The notes beneath the pieces are model-generated. The model was given only the letters and a program-made list of their open reading frames with translations. It ran no database searches and was not told where the DNA came from. Source: Kibdelosporangium banguiense (GTDB lineage Bacteria; Actinomycetota; Actinomycetes; Mycobacteriales; Pseudonocardiaceae). Taken from it: 64,000 nucleotides of DNA. This document shows, one piece after another, positions 61,971 to 64,000 of the stretch. The stretch is taken from the NCBI RefSeq assembly GCF_017876405.1, contig NZ_JAGINW010000001.1:2369203-2433202 (forward strand), read 5' to 3'. Position numbers and translations under genes: made by a program. Position 1 is the first letter of the stretch; every line of letters begins with the position of its first letter.

Positions 61971-63179
61971 TCAGTGCGCACCTCCCTCGAAACCGGCCAG
62001 GTAGGCGAGGTACTCGTCGCGCTGCTTGTCCAGCAGCGGGTTTCCCTCGGCGTAGACCTGGGAGAAGATCCGCTCGGCCGGCGGGTCGGGCATGTTGAAG
62101 CAGTACGCGCGCAGCTCCGAGGCGAGTTCATCGGCCTCCAGCTGCACCTGGTCGAAGAACTCCGGTTCGGCCATGCCGTTGCGGACCAAATGCACCCGGA
62201 CCCGCTCGATCGGGTCCTTGAGCTTCCACGCTTCGAGCTCGTCGGAGAGGCGATAGCGGGTCGGGTCGTCGGACGTGGTGTGCGCGTCCATCCGGTAGGT
62301 GAAGGCCTCGATCAGCACAGGGCCGTTGCCGGATCGGCACTCTTCCAACGCCCAGCGGGACACCGCCAGCGATGCCAGGACGTCGTTGCCGTCCACCCGG
62401 ATGCCGGGGAAGCCGTAACCGCGGGCGCGCTGGTAGAGCGGCAGCCGGCTCTGGCGCTCGGTCGGCTCGGAGATCGCCCACTGGTTGTTCTGGCAGAAGA
62501 ACACCACAGGCGCGTCGTAGACCGCCGCCCAGACGAAGCCTTCGTGCACGTCGCCCTGGCTGGTGGCGCCGTCGCCGAAGAAGACCATGGTGGCCTCGGC
62601 GTCCGGTTCGTGGCCGACCTTGCCCTCGAACCGCTGGCCCATCGCGTACCCGGTCGCGTTGAGGACCTGGTTGCCGATGACGATCGTGTACGGGTGGAAG
62701 CGGTGCTCGGCCGGATCCCACTCGGAGTGCTCAGTGCCGCGGAACGTCGCGAGGATCTGCTCCGGCCGGATCCCCCGGCACCACGCGACACCGTGCTCGC
62801 GGTAGCTGGGGAACGCCATGTCCTGCGGTTTCAGCGCACGGCCCGCGCCGATCTGCGCGGCTTCCTGACCGAGCAGCGGAACCCAGATACCGAGCTGGCC
62901 CTGCCGTTGCAACGCGTTGCCCTCGCGGTCCGCGCGGCGGACGAGAACCATGTCGCGGTACAGCCCGCACAGCTCTTCGGCACCGATGTCCTCGACGTAC
63001 TTGTCGAACTCGGGGTTCGCGACTCGCTCACCCTCCGGCGTCAGGAGCTCGACCAGCTCCGCGCCGCCTTCATTAGTCGCACGCAAACCCGCGAGCACCT
63101 GCTCTTTGGTCGGTTGGGCCGCGGTGGCGGCTGGACCGCCGCCCGGCTCCGGGTGCGTCCACTGTTCTGGGGACGACAT
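61971..63179 (-). CDS. bkdA: 2-oxoacid dehydrogenase E1 alpha subunit
   Basis: 402 residues. ThDP motif GDGATSQGDVHEGFVWAA...NN, YRMDAHTTSDDPTRYR of the BCKDH/PDH alpha phosphorylation-loop region, GQEAAQIGAG. Oxidatively decarboxylates branched-chain 2-oxoacids or pyruvate. AGGAG lies 10 nt before ATG 63179. First gene of the operon. Equivalent to Rv2497c. In actinomycetes this supplies branched starters for fatty acids and polyketides. Confidence 0.94.
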   Translation of the reverse strand: MSSPEQWTHPEPGGGPAATAAQPTKEQVLAGLRATNEGGAELVELLTPEGERVANPEFDKYVEDIGAEELCGLYRDMVLVRRADREGNALQRQGQLGIWVPLLGQEAAQIGAGRALKPQDMAFPSYREHGVAWCRGIRPEQILATFRGTEHSEWDPAEHRFHPYTIVIGNQVLNATGYAMGQRFEGKVGHEPDAEATMVFFGDGATSQGDVHEGFVWAAVYDAPVVFFCQNNQWAISEPTERQSRLPLYQRARGYGFPGIRVDGNDVLASLAVSRWALEECRSGNGPVLIEAFTYRMDAHTTSDDPTRYRLSDELEAWKLKDPIERVRVHLVRNGMAEPEFFDQVQLEADELASELRAYCFNMPDPPAERIFSQVYAEGNPLLDKQRDEYLAYLAGFEGGAH

Positions 63180-63558
63180 GCGGCTTTTCTCCTCGTGTTG
63201 AGGCCACGGCACCGCTTGTGGCAGGCACCTGGCGGCCACTCCGGCCGGCTCCGCCACCTCCGGTGAGAGGCGGACAGCGACGGTCGGCGTTGACGGCTGT
63301 CACATTCATCCTGGCACGCGCATACCCGATCCGGTGAGGCACGCACGTTCCCAGAATCGTCTCAAAATGGTCCTGAACAGGCAAAATCGTAGGATGCCCA
63401 ATGATCGGGGTTCCCAGCACCGGCAGGTTCTGAACACGCGCGGTGCACGCCAGAGGCACGATCGGACCAATCCGGTCCCGACCGCGGACCGAACCGGTTG
63501 GACACCCTCGCAACCGATGTGATCTGGACTACATCCCCGGTCGTGACAGGATCGGGGT
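63180..63558. other. divergent promoter region of the bkd operon and M20 gene
   Basis: 379 nt without a gene. Contains an inverted GATGT-10 nt-ACATC at about 63517-63536 and GGACC/GGTCC-type repeats at about 63474-63500. No element can be assigned with confidence. Confidence 0.45.
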
Positions 63559-64000
63559 GTGGAGCACAACGCACTGAACTCGACCGTCACCAGGCTCTGG
63601 GACACAGAGATCCTGCCCAGCCTGTCCGACCTGGTCGCGATCCCGGCACTGTCCCCGGTGTTCGACCCGGCCTGGGCGCAGAACGGCCATCTCGACGACG
63701 CGGCCGCCCACGTGAGCAAGTGGGTCACGGACCGCAACCTGCCTGGCACGACCGTGGAGACAGTCCGGCTCGACGGCCGTACGCCGCTCGTGCTGATCGA
63801 CGTCCCGGCCACCCCAGGTGCCGAGGACGCGGGCACCGTCGTGCTCTACGGCCACCTGGACAAACAGCCTCCGGTCGGTGGCTGGGCCGACGGCCTGGGC
63901 CCGTGGACCCCAGTGATCCGCGACGGCCGGCTGTACGGCCGCGGCGCCGCCGACGACGGCTACTCCGGCTACGCCGCGATAGCCGCTATCGAAGGCGTAC
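63559..64000 (+). CDS. M20-family metallopeptidase, N-terminal part (cut by window end)
   Basis: 147 codons of an M20 dipeptidase. Metal-ligand signatures VVLYGHLDKQPP (His and Asp) and RLYGRGAADDGYSG (Asp) are visible. GTG 63559 begins VEHNALNSTVTRLWD. The rest lies beyond the window, so length and remaining ligands are unseen. Divergent from the bkd operon. Confidence 0.85.
   Translation, partial: MEHNALNSTVTRLWDTEILPSLSDLVAIPALSPVFDPAWAQNGHLDDAAAHVSKWVTDRNLPGTTVETVRLDGRTPLVLIDVPATPGAEDAGTVVLYGHLDKQPPVGGWADGLGPWTPVIRDGRLYGRGAADDGYSGYAAIAAIEGV

Overview
The window is high-GC actinobacterial chromosome, most likely from a member of the Pseudonocardiales (inference). The evidence is GTG/TTG starts, 4-bp start/stop overlaps, DUF397/DUF5753 regulators, tandem Tat-dependent PhoX proteins, a GTP-type PEP carboxykinase, and two gene blocks known from Mycobacterium tuberculosis. 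These blocks are ino1-padR-DUF5318-ponA1-GT87 (Rv0046c-Rv0051 in H37Rv) and fadA2-fabG4-htdX (Rv0243-Rv0241c). The right edge cuts an M20 peptidase. No tRNA, rRNA or CRISPR array was seen.

Layout. 0-9.4 kb: cell-envelope block with two GT87-like membrane glycosyltransferases, a secreted SGNH esterase, a class A penicillin-binding protein, DUF5318, a PadR regulator and inositol-phosphate synthase. 9.5-12.8 kb: a Uma2-type nuclease-fold protein and two tandem, partly identical sigma/membrane-partner pairs. 12.9-17.1 kb: two PhoX-type phosphatases. 17.1-22.0 kb: a repeat-rich spacer, an SDR, and a minus-strand operon (hypothetical - trmB - nitric-oxide-synthase-like - amidohydrolase). 22.3-28.9 kb: an ABC exporter with two paralogous permeases, a divergent tetR-SDR operon, a NarL-type two-component system and a small membrane protein. 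28.9-32.8 kb: a dynamin / GrpE-like / dynamin cassette. 33-35.5 kb: an AT-richer islet with DUF397, a PNP-fold nucleosidase and an XRE regulator. 35.9-48.2 kb: pckG, a Ca-repeat protein, a DnaA-box-like cluster, a secreted tripeptidyl-peptidase, lipoproteins, a DUF3311/MctP transporter, a MarR-GNAT fusion, a ROK sugar kinase and an AAA+ ATPase. 48.3-56 kb: fadA2, fabG4 and htdX, a complete group II intron, and a TetR gene divergent from two SCP2-like genes. 56-64 kb: MocR/aldo-keto reductase, AraC/DinB-like, and a three-gene branched-chain or pyruvate dehydrogenase operon.

Most notable. (1) A protein that aligns along most of its length with bacterial NO-synthase oxygenase has lost the heme-ligating Cys, the arginine-binding Glu and the C-terminal pterin segment. 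It is co-transcribed with an amidohydrolase. (2) A 1926-nt group II intron can be delimited to the base because two unoccupied copies of its target element lie in the same window. (3) That target is an undescribed repeat: a DnaA-box-like word, a promoter-like word and a GC hairpin. (4) A shared palindrome links the TetR gene near 54.7 kb to the fadA2/fabG4 divergent promoter. (5) A separate cluster of DnaA-box words surrounds a 38-nt palindrome near 38.9 kb.
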